Assembly (NCBI GenBank): GCA_036873135.1
Contig: JAPTYO010000010.1
Location: 18,097,772-18,161,771 of the forward strand
DNA: 64,000 nucleotides
From: Clarkia xantiana subsp. parviflora
Lineage: Eukaryota; Streptophyta; Magnoliopsida; Myrtales; Onagraceae
Reading direction: 5' to 3'
The notes under the pieces were generated by a model. The model searched no databases. It had not been told where the DNA came from and saw only the letters and a list, made by a program, of their open reading frames with translations. Position numbers and translations under genes: made by a program. Below, one piece after another: positions 48,919 to 60,282 of this stretch (its first letter is position 1; each line of letters begins with the position of its first letter).

Positions 48919-49405
48919 AAGGGTGTTGGGATCAAAATGACGTGGCATTGAACTTCTAGTAGTGGTCTCGCCGAGAGGTAACTCTCGTAGGTATCTTTCC
49001 TGACCTCTTGGGCACTTAGTCTCCTTTGGGAGCTCTATGTGAGGCGAGGACCTGAAGAGGGGTGGGGATGGCCCCTGATTCCACTCCGAAACTTAAGTTA
49101 GTATAGCATTCTGGTAGTGAGAAATCTTGCTTTTAATGAATATATAGAGCTTAGTATTTATAGGGGTCTCAAACCCACTCACAAGGGTGGTGGCTGCCTT
49201 CTCTTATTGGTTGACAAGGGTGGTGGCCGTCTTTCTCTCATTGGTGGAGATGGGAGGCACTGTGTCAGCAGGTGACAAGCAGGTCGCCACCTCTTCTTCC
49301 TTAGGAGGAAGGGTTTTCTTCTAAGTAGATGACAAGCAGGTTGCCACCTCTTCTTCCTTAGAAGGAATGGTTTTCTTCTAAGTAGGTGACAAGCAGTTTG
49401 CCACC

Positions 49406-50023
49406 TGTTGGATCACGGTTGGAACTCCGGCACGTTCTTGACGGAAGTCTGAACTCCTTTGCTCCAAGTAATCCTGCAAAAAGGGATAGACCGGGCGGTG
49501 ACCCAGAATCCCTCTCCGATGCTTAAATGAGTATCTCGATGAAGGCAAGTATGTATGATGAGAGTATGAGTGTCAGTGTCCGTTCTGAGGTAATTCCTTC
49601 CTTTATATAGGGGAGGAGTTACCCCAGTTACCTGTTGAGATAACTGCCAGGGGCAGTTAGCCCACGTTCCATTTATCTCGGCCACTTGCCCACGTTCCGT
49701 CTTTTCAGGCCACTTCCCCACTACGCTGACAGTGGGCGTGTTTCTCGGCCTCATCCTCTGGTGGCAAGTCCCGACGGATATCGGGGACTCCAGAGTTATC
49801 TCCTTTGGTCACCGCTCGGGGCCCCTCGTCATCGGAACATCCTCAGGGATTCAACATCGGGGCCTACTCAAAGGCATTCCATCGGGAGCGTCCAGCTCAT
49901 ATATCGGGACCGACCTTGTCGGGACCCCTCATATTGGTCCTCTAGGCCTCTTTTGGAGCCCAGTGGGCCTACTCACCGTTTACTCGTTGTTAATGGGCCT
50001 AACGGCTATATCGAAACCCATCA
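49406..50023 (-). mobile_element. Solo LTR of another retrotransposon nested in the left LTR
   Basis: 618 bp, TGTTGGATCACGG to CCCATCA, flanked by CCACC (49401-49405) and CCAGC (50024-50028), a 5-bp duplication with one change. The right LTR has the uninterrupted site (GCCACCTGGTGTTG at about 53094). CCTATATAAAGGAAGG on the minus strand at about 49600 is a good TATA box, hence the orientation. Confidence 0.85.
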
Positions 50024-50084
50024 CCAGCTAGTGTTGATGATAGTCGAATGCGACTTTGGTAGTCTCGCCTTGACGCCTTGGTCG

Positions 50085-50255
50085 ACTTGGTCGCCTTGGT
50101 CGACTTGGTCGCCTTGGTCGCCTTGGTCGCCTTGGTCGACTTGGTCGCCTTGGTCGCCTTGGTCGCCTTGGTCGACTTGGTCGCCTTGGTCGACTTGGTC
50201 GCCTTGGTCGCGTTGGTCGACTTAGTCGCCTTGGTCGCCTTGGTCGACTTGTCCA
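50085..50255. repeat. 9-bp minisatellite in the left LTR, about 19 units
   Basis: Units CTTGGTCGC and CTTGGTCGA are tandemly repeated. All three frames are open on both strands and encode low-complexity peptides with no meaning. Confidence 0.9.
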
Positions 50256-50499
50256 TGGGGGTACCACTATTTCATCTCTTTTGATAGATTTCGACTTTAG
50301 TGCTCCCGACTTTACTCTCTGAGGGTCCCGACTTTAGTGTCTGATAGTTTAGCCGCAAAAATGGAACGCTATTAGTATGATCGTATTTAATAAATCACGA
50401 TCCATCACTGGCCCCCGAGACTTGGGTGATTTCGTTTCGGCATTATCCGAGTCGAGATAAAAATAAAGACACAACATTAGCCTTTTTTTAGGAGTTGAC

Positions 50500-50740
50500 G
50501 GCCTTTCGGAGTCGATGACTTTTTCAAGCTAAGGGTCAGTTTTATTAATAATATCTTTTTAAGCCTTTGTCGGTGACTTTTTTCCTAGGCGACATCTTTA
50601 AGCTAATGGTCAGTTTTCTGACTGATCCCTTTTTAGCTTTGTCGCCGACTTTTCGGAGTCGACGGCTTTTTTCGAAGCGGCGAATTTCTGAGGCTAATGG
50701 TCAGTTTGATGACTAATCCATTTTGGTCTTTTGTTCTTGA
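50500..50740. repeat. Diverged copies of the 88-bp unit left of the 95-bp array
   Basis: Two to three imperfect units share 'ctttttagctttgtcgccga' and 'gctaatggtcagttt' with the main 88-bp array at 51597-52395. Confidence 0.75.
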
Positions 50741-50835
50741 TGATCAATTCCTTTCAGATCGTCGTGAGGCTTAGGTTTTAACCTTTCACTCTTTTCTATC
50801 GAATGACTGATTCTTATCAAGTCTGGAATGTCGAC

Positions 50836-51596
50836 GCCTAACCTCTTTCGAATTGCCGACGAATCTAAGTGATATGACTGATATTAGATTCTTAATTGTC
50901 GACAATCGATTCGGAAAAGGACTTATCTTCACACCAAACCTCATTCGAGTTGCCGACTAATCTGAGTGATTTAGTTGATATCAGATTGTTGATGGTCGAC
51001 AATCGATTCGGAAAAGGCTTTTTCAACACCTAACCTCTTTCGAGTTGCCGACTAATCTGAGTGATTTAGTTGATATCATATTGTTGATGTTCGACAATCG
51101 ATTCGGAAAAGGCTTCTTCAACACCTATCCTCTTTCGAGTTGCCGACTAATCTGAGTGATTTAGTTGATATCAGATTGTTGATGGTCAACAATCGATTCA
51201 GAAAAGGCTTCTTCAACACCTGACCTCTTTCGAGTTGCCGACTAATCTGGGTGATTTAGTTGATATCAGATTGTTGATGGTCGTCAATCGATTCTGAAAA
51301 GGCTTCTTCAACACCTAACCTCTTTCGAGTTGCCGACTAATCTGAATGATTTAGTTGATATCAGATTTTTGATGGTCGACAATCGATTCGGAAAAGGCTT
51401 CTTCAACACCTAACCTTTTTCGAGTTACCGACTAATCTGAGTGATTTAGTTGATATTAGATTGTTGATGGTCGACAATCGATTCGGAAAAGGCTTCTTCA
51501 ACACCTAACCTCTTTCGAGTTGCCGACTAATCTGATTGATTTAGTTGATATCAGATTGTTGATGGTCGACAATTGATTCGGAAAAGGCTTCTTCAC
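50836..51596. repeat. 95-bp tandem array, 8 units
   Basis: The word TGCCGACTAATCTGA (or a one-base variant) starts at 50951, 51046, 51141, 51236, 51331, 51426 and 51521, exactly 95 bp apart. A more diverged first unit lies upstream. Units carry TCGACAATCGATTCGGAAAA. Confidence 0.95.
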
Positions 51597-52395
51597 TGTC
51601 GGCGACTTTCCTAGGCTAAGGGTCAGTTTGATGACTAATCCCTTTTTAGCTTTGTCGCCGACTTTTCGGAGTCGGTGACTTTTTCCGAGGTGACGACTTT
51701 AAGCTAAGGGTCAGTTTGATGACTGATCCCTTTTTAGCTTTGTCGCTGACTTTTCGGAGTCGACGACTTTTTCCAAGGCAACTTCTTTAAGCTAAGGGTC
51801 AGTTTGATGAATGATCCATTTTTAGCTTTGTCGCCAACTTTTCGGAGTCGATGACTTTTTCCGAGGCGATTTCTTTAAGCTAAGGGTCAGTTTGATGACT
51901 GATCCCTTTTTAGCTTTGTCGCCGACTTTTCGGAGTCGACGACTTTTTCCGAGGCGACTTCTTTAAGCTAAGGGTCAGTTTGATGACTGATCCCTTTTTA
52001 TCTTTGTCGCCGACTTTTCGGAGTTGACGACTTTTTCCGAGGCGACTTCTTTAAGCTAAGGGTCAGTTTGATGACTGATCCCTTTTTAGCTTTGTCGCCG
52101 ACTTTTCAGAGTCGACGACTTTTTCCGAGGCGACTTCTTTAAGCTAAGGGTCAGTTTGATGACTGAACCCTTTTTAGCTTTGTCGCCGACTTTTCGGAGT
52201 CGACGACTTTTTCCGAGGCGACTTCTTTAAGCTAAGGGTCAGTTTGATGACTGATTCCTTTTTAGCTTTGTCACCGACTTTTCGGAGTCGACGACTTTTT
52301 CCGAGGCGACTTCTTTAAGCTAAGGGTCAGTTTGATGACTGGTCCCTTTTTAGCTTTGTCGCCCACTTTTCGGAGTCGACGACTTTTTCCGAGAT
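51597..52395. repeat. 88-bp tandem array, 9 units
   Basis: AAGGGTCAG starts at 51618, 51706, 51794, 51882, 51970, 52058, 52146, 52234 and 52322, exactly 88 bp apart. Units share CTTTGTCGCCGACTTTTCGG and are highly similar. Confidence 0.95.
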
Positions 52396-52589
52396 GACAT
52401 TTATGGCGACGACCATTTAACGATGAAACTTTTGGTGACTACCTTTTTGGCGACGACCTTTGGTGTCAGCTTTTTGGTGACGACTTCTGGCCCCTAGTCA
52501 TTGCCTTAGGAGGTGTCATCACCTTCATATTCTTCGCTTTTGGTGTAACCCCTTTTTGAAGTTGAGGCGCCATGACTTTTTTATTGGGT

Positions 52590-52606
52590 TCCCACAGACG
52601 GCGCCA
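52590..52606 (-). other. Primer-binding site of the LARD-like element
   Basis: TGGCGCCGTCTGTGGGA on the minus strand, two bases inside the right LTR. TGGCGCC-type sites are used by many plant Ty3-type elements. I did not assign the tRNA. Confidence 0.75.
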
Positions 52607-52608
52607 AA

Positions 52609-53442
52609 TGTTGGGATCAAAATGACGTGGCCTTGAAATTCTAGTAGTGGACTTCCAGGTCTCGCCGGGAGCTAACTCTCCTAGGTATCTTTCCTGACCT
52701 CTTGGGAACTCAGTCTACTTTGGGAGCTCTATGTGAGGCGAGGACCTGAAAAGGGGTGGGGATGACCCCTGATTCCACTTCGAAGCTTAAGTTAGTATAG
52801 CATTCTGTTAGTGAGAAATCTTGCTTTTAATGAATATAGAGAGCTTAGTATTTATAGGGGTCTCAAACCCACTTACAAGGGTGGTGGCTGCCTTCTCTTA
52901 TTGGTTGACAAGGGTGGTAGCCGCTTTTCTCTCATTGGTGGAGATGGGAGGCACTGTGTCAGCAGGTGACAAGCATGTCGCCACATCTTCTTCCTTAGGA
53001 GGAAGGGTTTTCTTCTAAGTATGTGACAAGAAGGTTGCCACCTCTTCTTCCTTAGAAGGAAGGGTTTTCTTCTAAGTAGGTGACAAGCAGGTTGCCACCT
53101 GGTGTTGATGATAGTCGAAGGCGACTTTGGTAGTCTCGCCTTGACGCCTTGGTCGCCTTGACGCCTTGGTCGCCTTGGTCGACTTGGTCGCCTTGGTCGC
53201 CTTGGTCGACTTGGTCGCCTTGGTCGCCTTGGTCGCCTTGGTCGCCTTGGTCGCTTGGTCGCCTTGGTCGCCTTGATCGACTTGTCCATGGGAGGGTGCA
53301 ACTGTTTTACCTCTTTTGATAGATTTCGACTTTAGTGCTCCCGACTTTACTCTCTGAGGGTCCCGACTTTAGTGTCTAAGAGTTTAGCCGCAAAAATGGA
53401 ACGCTCTTAGTATGGTCGTAGTTAATAAATCACGATCTAACA
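52609..53442 (-). repeat. Right LTR of the LARD-like element (5' LTR in element orientation)
   Basis: 834 bp with TG...CA ends. It carries the same 9-bp minisatellite (about 53140-53285, roughly 15 units). It aligns with the left LTR outside the nested insertion, with scattered differences. Confidence 0.92.
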
Positions 53443-53447
53443 AAGGG

Positions 53448-54915
53448 TATGAAAAAAAATTACTAACTAAAATCCATTATTAATTTTATTCTTTTGATTT
53501 GTTTAAATTTATATTATTTTATCCATTATTTTTTTCATTCGCTAATTTTATATATTTTTATAAATTTAACGTTTTTTAATTAGGGTTTATATACGCTTTT
53601 CTTTTGTATTTGTATACTTACAAAAATTATGAGTATTTAATTTCTTTACATTTTATATCACTGTTCTTTTATAATTTATATTTTTAGCATATTTTTTTTC
53701 ACAATTACTATTTTTTTAAATAATTTTTACATATAATTATCTTAATTTTTCAGAAATTTTCATATATTTCTTGTATTATACTTCGGTTTAGGATCAATTA
53801 TAACAAAATATAAACTTTGGGGTGTAAAGTCGAAAATATAAATGATTAAAATTTTTTTAAAAAAATTATAATTTAGAAATTAATTTTTAAAGAAGTCTAA
53901 TTTGAAAATAAGTACGACAACTAAGCGTATTTTAGAAATTCACTCAAATTGAGTGACAATTTGCCGCCTCTCGAGTATATACGTAGCTACCTACGCCACT
54001 ATGCACATTGCCCCACATCCCATAGTGCTCTCGGCCAATTTCATAATGGGAACACTTAAAAGAAACTTAATTTTAGATTCATCTTATACTACATATTTTT
54101 TTTTCCTAAAATGATACTATGTTAAATTATAGTAAAATCTGCACTATACAGTTTGACAAAAGCAATAATATAATAAATAAATAAATAAAAGAGAAATAGA
54201 TGCTACAGTCTAAAATTTTCGTTCAGAAGTAAGTCACTACTCATACTATTCTACAGTTTATTTTTCATATAATTTATAGCTAAAAATAATATTTCCACAT
54301 TTATAATCACTATTGGAAGATTGAAAATTAACTTCATAAATAAATAAAATTGATCCAACGTTGAAACTCGAAAGCTATATTGACAAAAGAAAAAAGAGAT
54401 AATAAAAGAGCTAATATATTAGTACTAATTAAGATAAAATTGAGCAATTTAACAACATTTGCTGGTTAATCTAAGTTTATTTATTAAAAAATAATAGAAC
54501 ACATTATTATAGCATCGTTACCGCATCTAGACTAGAATGCTCGTGTAATGCAAGTTGAAAAACATCATCTCGGATTTTGCGAAGTCTAATAAAAGTAATA
54601 TGATTATAAATTACTACTTAACCCTAACCAGCAACAAGTTTTGTTCATCCATTACATTAATTATCAAAAACAAAATAGTCAGCATTACCAACTAGTTTAC
54701 TTAATCCATATAGAGATGTATGTTTACGAGTGCTACACTTATGAGTGAGCTTTAAATATCTTGCACGAAAGCAAAACAAAACGAAAATCCATATAGATAT
54801 GTAGATACTACACTTGTCTTTTGCATTATAAGAAAAGCAAAGTATTTTATCTGTTAGGTGATTAAAACTAGGGAAATTAATGAAAGAAGTGATCGATCAT
54901 TTGCGTAATACATGC
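53448..54915. other. AT-rich intergenic DNA, 3' flank of the thaumatin-like gene
   Basis: There is no recognised gene. The 3' UTR of the minus-strand gene that ends at 54916 should lie in the right part. Confidence 0.45.
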
Positions 54916-57285
54916 CTAACGGTGGTGATGGCAGAAGGTGACAACATAGTTGCCACGTGTACATGTGGAGAGGCTGGTGGGGTCATCGTAGGCGTAAGAG
55001 TAGGCCTTGGGGCATGCCGTCTTGAATATCTTCGAGTATGCCGTCGGCTTACATGCTTGCGGCGTCCCGTAGTTCCCCGTGCAACAATACCTTCATAATT
55101 TAAACCAATTCATCATAATGTAAATAAGAGTAGTTTGTAAGAAAAATACGTGCGTCTTAACTAATTATTATTTCATGAATTTGAACTAATTATCTTATAA
55201 CTTTAAATTATAAGTAAAGACGTTTGATATGCTATTATTTATATATACTTAGACATCAGTATCACCGTTTATGAATAACAGTTTGCTTTTGTGAGTCAAT
55301 AAGAGCTTACTTGCTTGAGAGTGAGTGAATAACAATTTATTTGCTTGTGAGTGAAAATAAGGTTTTTAGATTATATATAACATACATCAGGTGCAATGTC
55401 TGCTCGTAACTAATATGGATTGGTTGTAAACAGCTAGATAACAATGGCCCGCTTACTTAACCATATATTTTTAAAGGCAGAGGGTGATTTGTGACACCAT
55501 CCTACTACTACTCGAAATCGAAAGCCGAGCCAAAGAGGTTGGAAAAACCTCGTAGTCTGCTATAACTACATCAATAGGTCTCCTCAATAACTTTAAGAGT
55601 AAATGTTTTCAATTATTTGAACACTGCGGTTGCTAGGAGATAAATGAGTAATGTCCGCTATATCACCATACTCATGCACTGTAATACCCTATGTAGTTAA
55701 TAACGAGTTTCTAAGTAGAGATGAAAAATGGTAGATAAAGTCGAGTCGTAAAGACGGAACGTAAAAACGTAAATTTCTGCCTAATGCTAAAATTACATTA
55801 GTAATGAAATGTATAAATGTACATATATGTAAAGTCAAGATACATATAAATAATATTTACTCTGCAATCGTATTATTTAAATATATTCATTGAATATATT
55901 TTATCATTAATTTTTCCAACAACCACCAATAAGATGTTAGCATTAATAATAAAATCAAAATGAATTAATTTATAATTAAAAATTGGTTATGTAATATATA
56001 ATGTATTCCTTAAATTTAAAGAATATGTTACGTAAAAATATACGAATCTCACTTTTAAAGAATGTTATGTAACACTATTATAGTGTATTTTTATTCATTT
56101 TACATAAAAAAAAAATACGTTAAACCCATATTTAAATAATACTATATAATATTATTATGGATGCCTCTTACTTACATAGGGGAGTTGAAGGCGGAGCAGG
56201 CGCTCTTGCAAGCCACAACAGTATTGTCATGGGAGCGGACTTGGAGGCCAACAGGGCACATCGCGTTAAGGTCACTAACGCAACCCGCGTAGCTGCACTT
56301 CCCCGTTCCCCGGTACGGTGAAATCGTGATCGCCAAGTTGTAACCGTCCACCAGGCTTACGTCATAGAAGTCCTGCTCGTTTCCAAGGGTGATCTCCGCC
56401 AAGGTCGCCGGAGGTTCACCGCCGAGGCCGTTACAGTAGAGCGAGCCGCCGCAGTCTCCGGTGGCGCAACGGCCGCGGCCGGCAGCATTGAAGGTGCAGC
56501 CGTGGCGGCCCCAGAGGCGGCCGGACCAGAGAGGAGGGAGGTGGAGGGTGGAGGCCTTGCCTGGAGGCAGCTTGAAACCGCCGCGAGCGAGGATCGGCTG
56601 GCCGGCGCTGGGCTGGATCCCCGGCCACACAGGGTACGCGCACTTGTTCGATAGTGTAATGGTTGTGGCCGACACATCATCTGCTCAAATCAGTCCTCAC
56701 TCAACTTTTTTCTTAATTAATTAATAACAATATTAGGAGTGTTTAGTATTAATATTTTCAAATTATTATTTTTTTAATAGTTCATTCAAATTATTAAAAA
56801 CAAAATATAACGTCTCCGATGAGTAATCTCATGTCCATTCAAACTCCTCTTATGAGTTTTACTCTAGACAGTAGTAATTTTAGTAACATTTGAAGGCAGC
56901 TTATAAGTTCAATTTTTTTTTAACATTTTGGATACTCAAGTCAAATTTCCTTTTATACATTTCCGTTAGGATTTGATGAAATTATTTACCAATAATGTAT
57001 TTAACTATTAGAACATTAACTAGTAATTAGTTCATTTTATTCAAATTAAACTAAAACTGTAAATGAATTAACAATTTGTATACATATCTGAAACTTAATT
57101 ACAAGCAAAATGTTAAAACAATTAAACATTAGCTAGCTAGCAAAGAGCCTAACATATAAGATGTAGAAGTTTAGTTGGTGCAGCTACAAAATAGAAGGAA
57201 AGGAAGGAATGGCGTTACCTGCAAAGTAGAAGGAGATGAGAGTGAGCAGCAGAAGGGCGAAGAGAGGGTTATGGAGCATTGCCAT
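54916..57285 (-). CDS. Thaumatin-like protein (PR-5 family), 3 exons, 248 aa
   Basis: Exons run 57285-57219, 56680-56176 and 55090-54916. Introns are GT-AG in phases 1 and 2. The protein begins with a signal peptide ([20 protein letters not shown]). The thaumatin fold follows, with 16 cysteines as in full-size family members and the signature [12 protein letters not shown] near residue 90. Acidic-cleft residues sit in [17 protein letters not shown] and nearby. Later cysteine motifs include [44 protein letters not shown] and [11 protein letters not shown]. Secreted thaumatin-like proteins can bind or hydrolyse beta-glucans and are often induced by pathogens or stress. The short C-terminus (FCHHHR) has no vacuolar-type extension, which suggests apoplastic location. 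The reading frame is complete. Confidence 0.95.
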
Positions 57286-58412
57286 TTTCGAGCAGGATGT
57301 AACTAACAATGGCAGCTATGACCACAACTTCTTGCAGAAAAGAGTAAGAAAGAAGAAGAAGAGCAGTGGGATTTAACTTCACACGCTTAGTTTAGTTTAG
57401 TTTAGTTGTTTCTTTCATGAGTTGAGTGTTCTTCTTCTACAAGTTAAGTTATCTATCTATCTCTCTGTTCTTCACAGCTGGAGCTGGGTGCAGTTAATGC
57501 TGTATTTATAGCAGAGTTAATTAAATAAGGGGAGAGAGAGATAAGTGGGTTCAAATATTTAGTAAAGTAATAAAAGGTGGGGTGGACATCAATTCCTCTA
57601 TTCTTGACTGATTTATTCAATCGTCTAATTTTCTTTCTTTTCAGCTGACTGACCTTCCTAGAATCTTGTACCACTATCTCACTGATTCATTTCAGCTTAA
57701 CTGAGTTTGATGAGTAAATACCATTCATGTTGAACAAGAGTAATTAAGTATGTATATACTTTACTTTATATATATACGGTTCATATCATTTATTTATTAT
57801 TTCTATCTTATATATGTGATACAAATCAGGAGGATCTTAAAACGTGCGATGTCCAAAATCTTTACCCATGAAGAATGATCGTCTAAAATCTTTACCCGCT
57901 GGTAGGGCATTTTCTTTGCGGCCATTAATACCATCCTTCAAGTCTAAACGACAGCTTCTACTAGTGCACCATAATCCAACGTCACTTAACTAATTGTCCT
58001 GTCACTTGATCATTAATTTATATTTGAACTTAAATAGTATTTATTTGTTGTATTGCTTTTTTTTTTTTTTTTATCATATGCACAAATCAAAAGTATTACA
58101 ACGGGATATATTTGCTACATATATTTAGAATACATAACACTTGTGATGGTAAAAGATGAAGTACTTACCATAAATAATTTTCAAAGTTTAAATTTTAAAC
58201 ACGAAAATTCTAATTAGAACATGAATCACTACACTCACTATATATCCTACAGATGGAGACTAGAGAGAGTAAAAAGTTAAAGTTTCCTCCTCTTTTTCAT
58301 CTCTAGTTTTATATATATAACAAATAAAAGTGAGATTAAACTTAAAAAAAAGTTGGTTCTATGTTTACGTTAGCAAAGTCAGATAAGGACAAAATAAAAA
58401 GTATAGGGACTC
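57286..58412. other. Promoter region of the thaumatin-like gene and intergenic DNA
   Basis: Besides the TATA candidate, this is AT-rich sequence without a recognisable gene. Confidence 0.4.
57503..57510 (-). promoter_or_regulatory. Probable TATA box of the thaumatin-like gene
   Basis: CTATAAATACAG on the minus strand, about 220 bp before the start codon, fits a TATA box with a 5' UTR of under 200 nt. Confidence 0.55.
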
Positions 58413-58415
58413 TAA

Positions 58416-59197
58416 GAGGCGTTTGGATGGATATAATGTGGGATGTATTCTCAAATTACATTCTACATTATATCCACATTACGTTGTTTGGTTCGTCAAA
58501 CGACATAATGTGCATTATAATGTAATATGAGATTACGTTCTAAACTCCATTCAACGTAATGTGAGATTACTTCAAAAAACGGATGTAATGTGAGATTACG
58601 TCCAACATTACGGAGTGTTATTATTTTATTATTAAATAGATAAAATATTTTGTATTATCTTTATAGTTTATTATGGTAATAATATTGTTATTATTATTCG
58701 CTTTTTTTTTTATATACCTCATAAATCATTATTATAATAAATAATAATGAACATGATGTTCGTATAAAATGAGTAAGTCTTTTTCGTTGCATATTTTTAT
58801 AAAAATTATCTTCTAAAAAAATATATATAATATTTTAATTAATAGAATTTTAGTAGTTGTACGTATTGAGTGTAAATATTTAGTTTTTAGAATTCATAAA
58901 TGACTATTGTATTATCCACACACATAATCGTTAAGAAGTTAGTTGTTGTCAAAATATATATTCTTTTAAATCTTATCATAATATTAATATATACTATACT
59001 CTCATATAGATCAATATAAAAATAATAAAGTTACATTACAATGCACAGTACAACACATACCAAACACCGTAATCTAACATTACATTCCACATTACATCAT
59101 AACCAAACAGTATAATCTAACGTTACATTATGTAGATCACATTACTTGTAATATCACATTTCAATTAATCTCATATTAAGTTCGTCCAAACGCCCCC
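58416..59197. mobile_element. Complete Tourist-like (PIF/Harbinger) MITE
   Basis: 782 bp. Inverted ends GAGGCGTTTGGATGGA and TCGTCCAAACGCCCCC are flanked by TAA (58413-58415 and 59198-59200). The body is built from CATTACA/TGTAATG-type words on both sides of an AT core. It has no coding capacity. The right part matches 1-317. Confidence 0.85.
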
Positions 59198-59200
59198 TAA

Positions 59201-59905
59201 AAGCATAATAATTTAAAGATATCTAACGAGAACAAGTCAATGTCAACCCAAAAGATAAAGAGTATCACTTTTTTTTAGAATTAGGTTACATTTTAATGGT
59301 GTTAAGAGGAATCTTTCAGATGCTTGTGTAGATAGTTAGATTTCTTTCTATATTACATAAATAAGTTAGTAGTGATAACCCTAAACTCATTCATTAAATA
59401 ATGTTTGGTTCATCCCCTAAATAACGTTTGGAGTTTCCGATTTATTATTTGAAGTTATCAGATTTATGAACAATCAGTGTAATGGCTGATATGTCAACGT
59501 AGCCCCACCAACAACTTAGTATAGTTAAGCGGCTGGTCTGTTAAGCTCAGTTTACTCACATCATTTTATGCTCGACGCTTTTTGTAGACCTATTAGCTCA
59601 CATCGAATAAACTCTTCGAACAGTTTTTAAATGAAACTTTAGAGATAAACCACATATATAAAATTAAGTGTTGGTAACCACTAAACTACATATATATATA
59701 TATCGTTAGTTATGTAGATAGATAGGTTAGAAGGTTAAATTTCAAAAAATATAGTATATAATATGATATGATGATAAACATAATATTTGTATGTAACTCT
59801 AAAAAGTCTTAGATGTGTAGTCGTGGAATTTTTTACCTAAATGGGATCTAATAGGTTTAAAACACCAAAATGTGAAACATTCACCATAAAATACCAAAAT
59901 GGGGT
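59201..59905. other. Intergenic DNA
   Basis: There is no gene. It may include the distal promoter of the PMD gene. Confidence 0.4.
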
Positions 59906-60213
59906 TCGGGGCACTCTGAGAGTGCCCCGAGCACTGTGCTCCGCTCTTTGAAAGAGCGGAGCAGCAAGGAACACTGTTCCCTGCCACGTCGCTCCGCTCT
60001 TTCAAAGAGCGGAGCGACGTGTCTGCTGAGGGAAAGATTCCCTCAGCAGTCAAGTCACTGCGCTCTTTGAAAGAGCGCAGTGACTTGACGACTGCTGAGG
60101 GAATCTTTCCCTCAGCAGGTCACGGCAAGCATGCATGCTAAGTATTTTTTTTTTTACTGAGTAAGCAAGGCTTGCTTGCTATATAACAAGGGTTGCTATA
60201 TAGCAAGCAAGCC
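59906..60213. repeat. Cluster of eight adjacent hairpins upstream of the PMD gene
   Basis: Consecutive inverted repeats: 59906-59930, 59937-59963, 59964-59984 (one mismatch), 59985-60021 (18-bp arms), 60023-60049, 60049-60089 (20-bp arms), 60092-60118 and 60169-60213 (17-bp arms). Three share the core CGCTCTTT-G/C-AAAGAGCG. The hairpins at 60023-60049 and 60092-60118 are reverse complements of each other. The stretch is GC-rich against an AT-rich background and ends 70 bp before the PMD start codon, so it may lie in its promoter or 5' UTR. Confidence 0.95.
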
Positions 60214-60282
60214 AAGCATTACCCCTAATTCTCTCCTTGATTTTGAAAATTTTCATTCAACATCAAGTCTTTCTCATTTTCG

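Larger units (their letters stand above)
48924..50407 (-). repeat. Left LTR of the LARD-like element (3' LTR in element orientation)
   Basis: About 861 bp once the nested solo LTR (49406-50023) and its 5-bp duplication are removed. A TATA-like CCCTATAAATACTAAG lies on the minus strand at about 49166-49151. Confidence 0.9.
48924..53442 (-). mobile_element. Non-coding LTR retrotransposon (LARD-like) with internal tandem arrays
   Basis: 4519 bp. LTRs are 48924-50407 (enlarged by a nested solo LTR) and 52609-53442. A perfect 5-bp duplication AAGGG flanks it (48919-48923 and 53443-53447). On the minus strand the LTR runs from TGTTAGATC to GATCCCAACA. A primer-binding site TGGCGCCGTCTGTGGGA lies at 52606-52590, and a purine-rich tract (CTCGGGGGCCAG, about 50419-50408) sits before the other LTR, so the orientation is minus. 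The 2.2-kb interior has no gag or pol and consists mainly of 95-bp and 88-bp tandem repeats. It must depend on proteins from another element. Confidence 0.92.

Noticed and set aside
49999..50267. Long Ala-Thr-Lys and Arg-Pro repeat frames on the minus strand
   Set aside because: They are translations of the 9-bp minisatellite of the LTR; all frames are open because the unit length is a multiple of three.
50836..52395. Possible CRISPR array
   Set aside because: Units are contiguous 95-bp and 88-bp tandem repeats without unique spacers, inside an LTR element of a plant genome.
52873..53301. Minus-strand frame with RRPRRPRR repeats
   Set aside because: Same minisatellite in the right LTR, continuing into non-coding LTR sequence.
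59799..60053. Minus-strand frame of 84 codons
   Set aside because: It runs through the hairpin cluster and encodes near-repeated peptide words from the inverted repeats.
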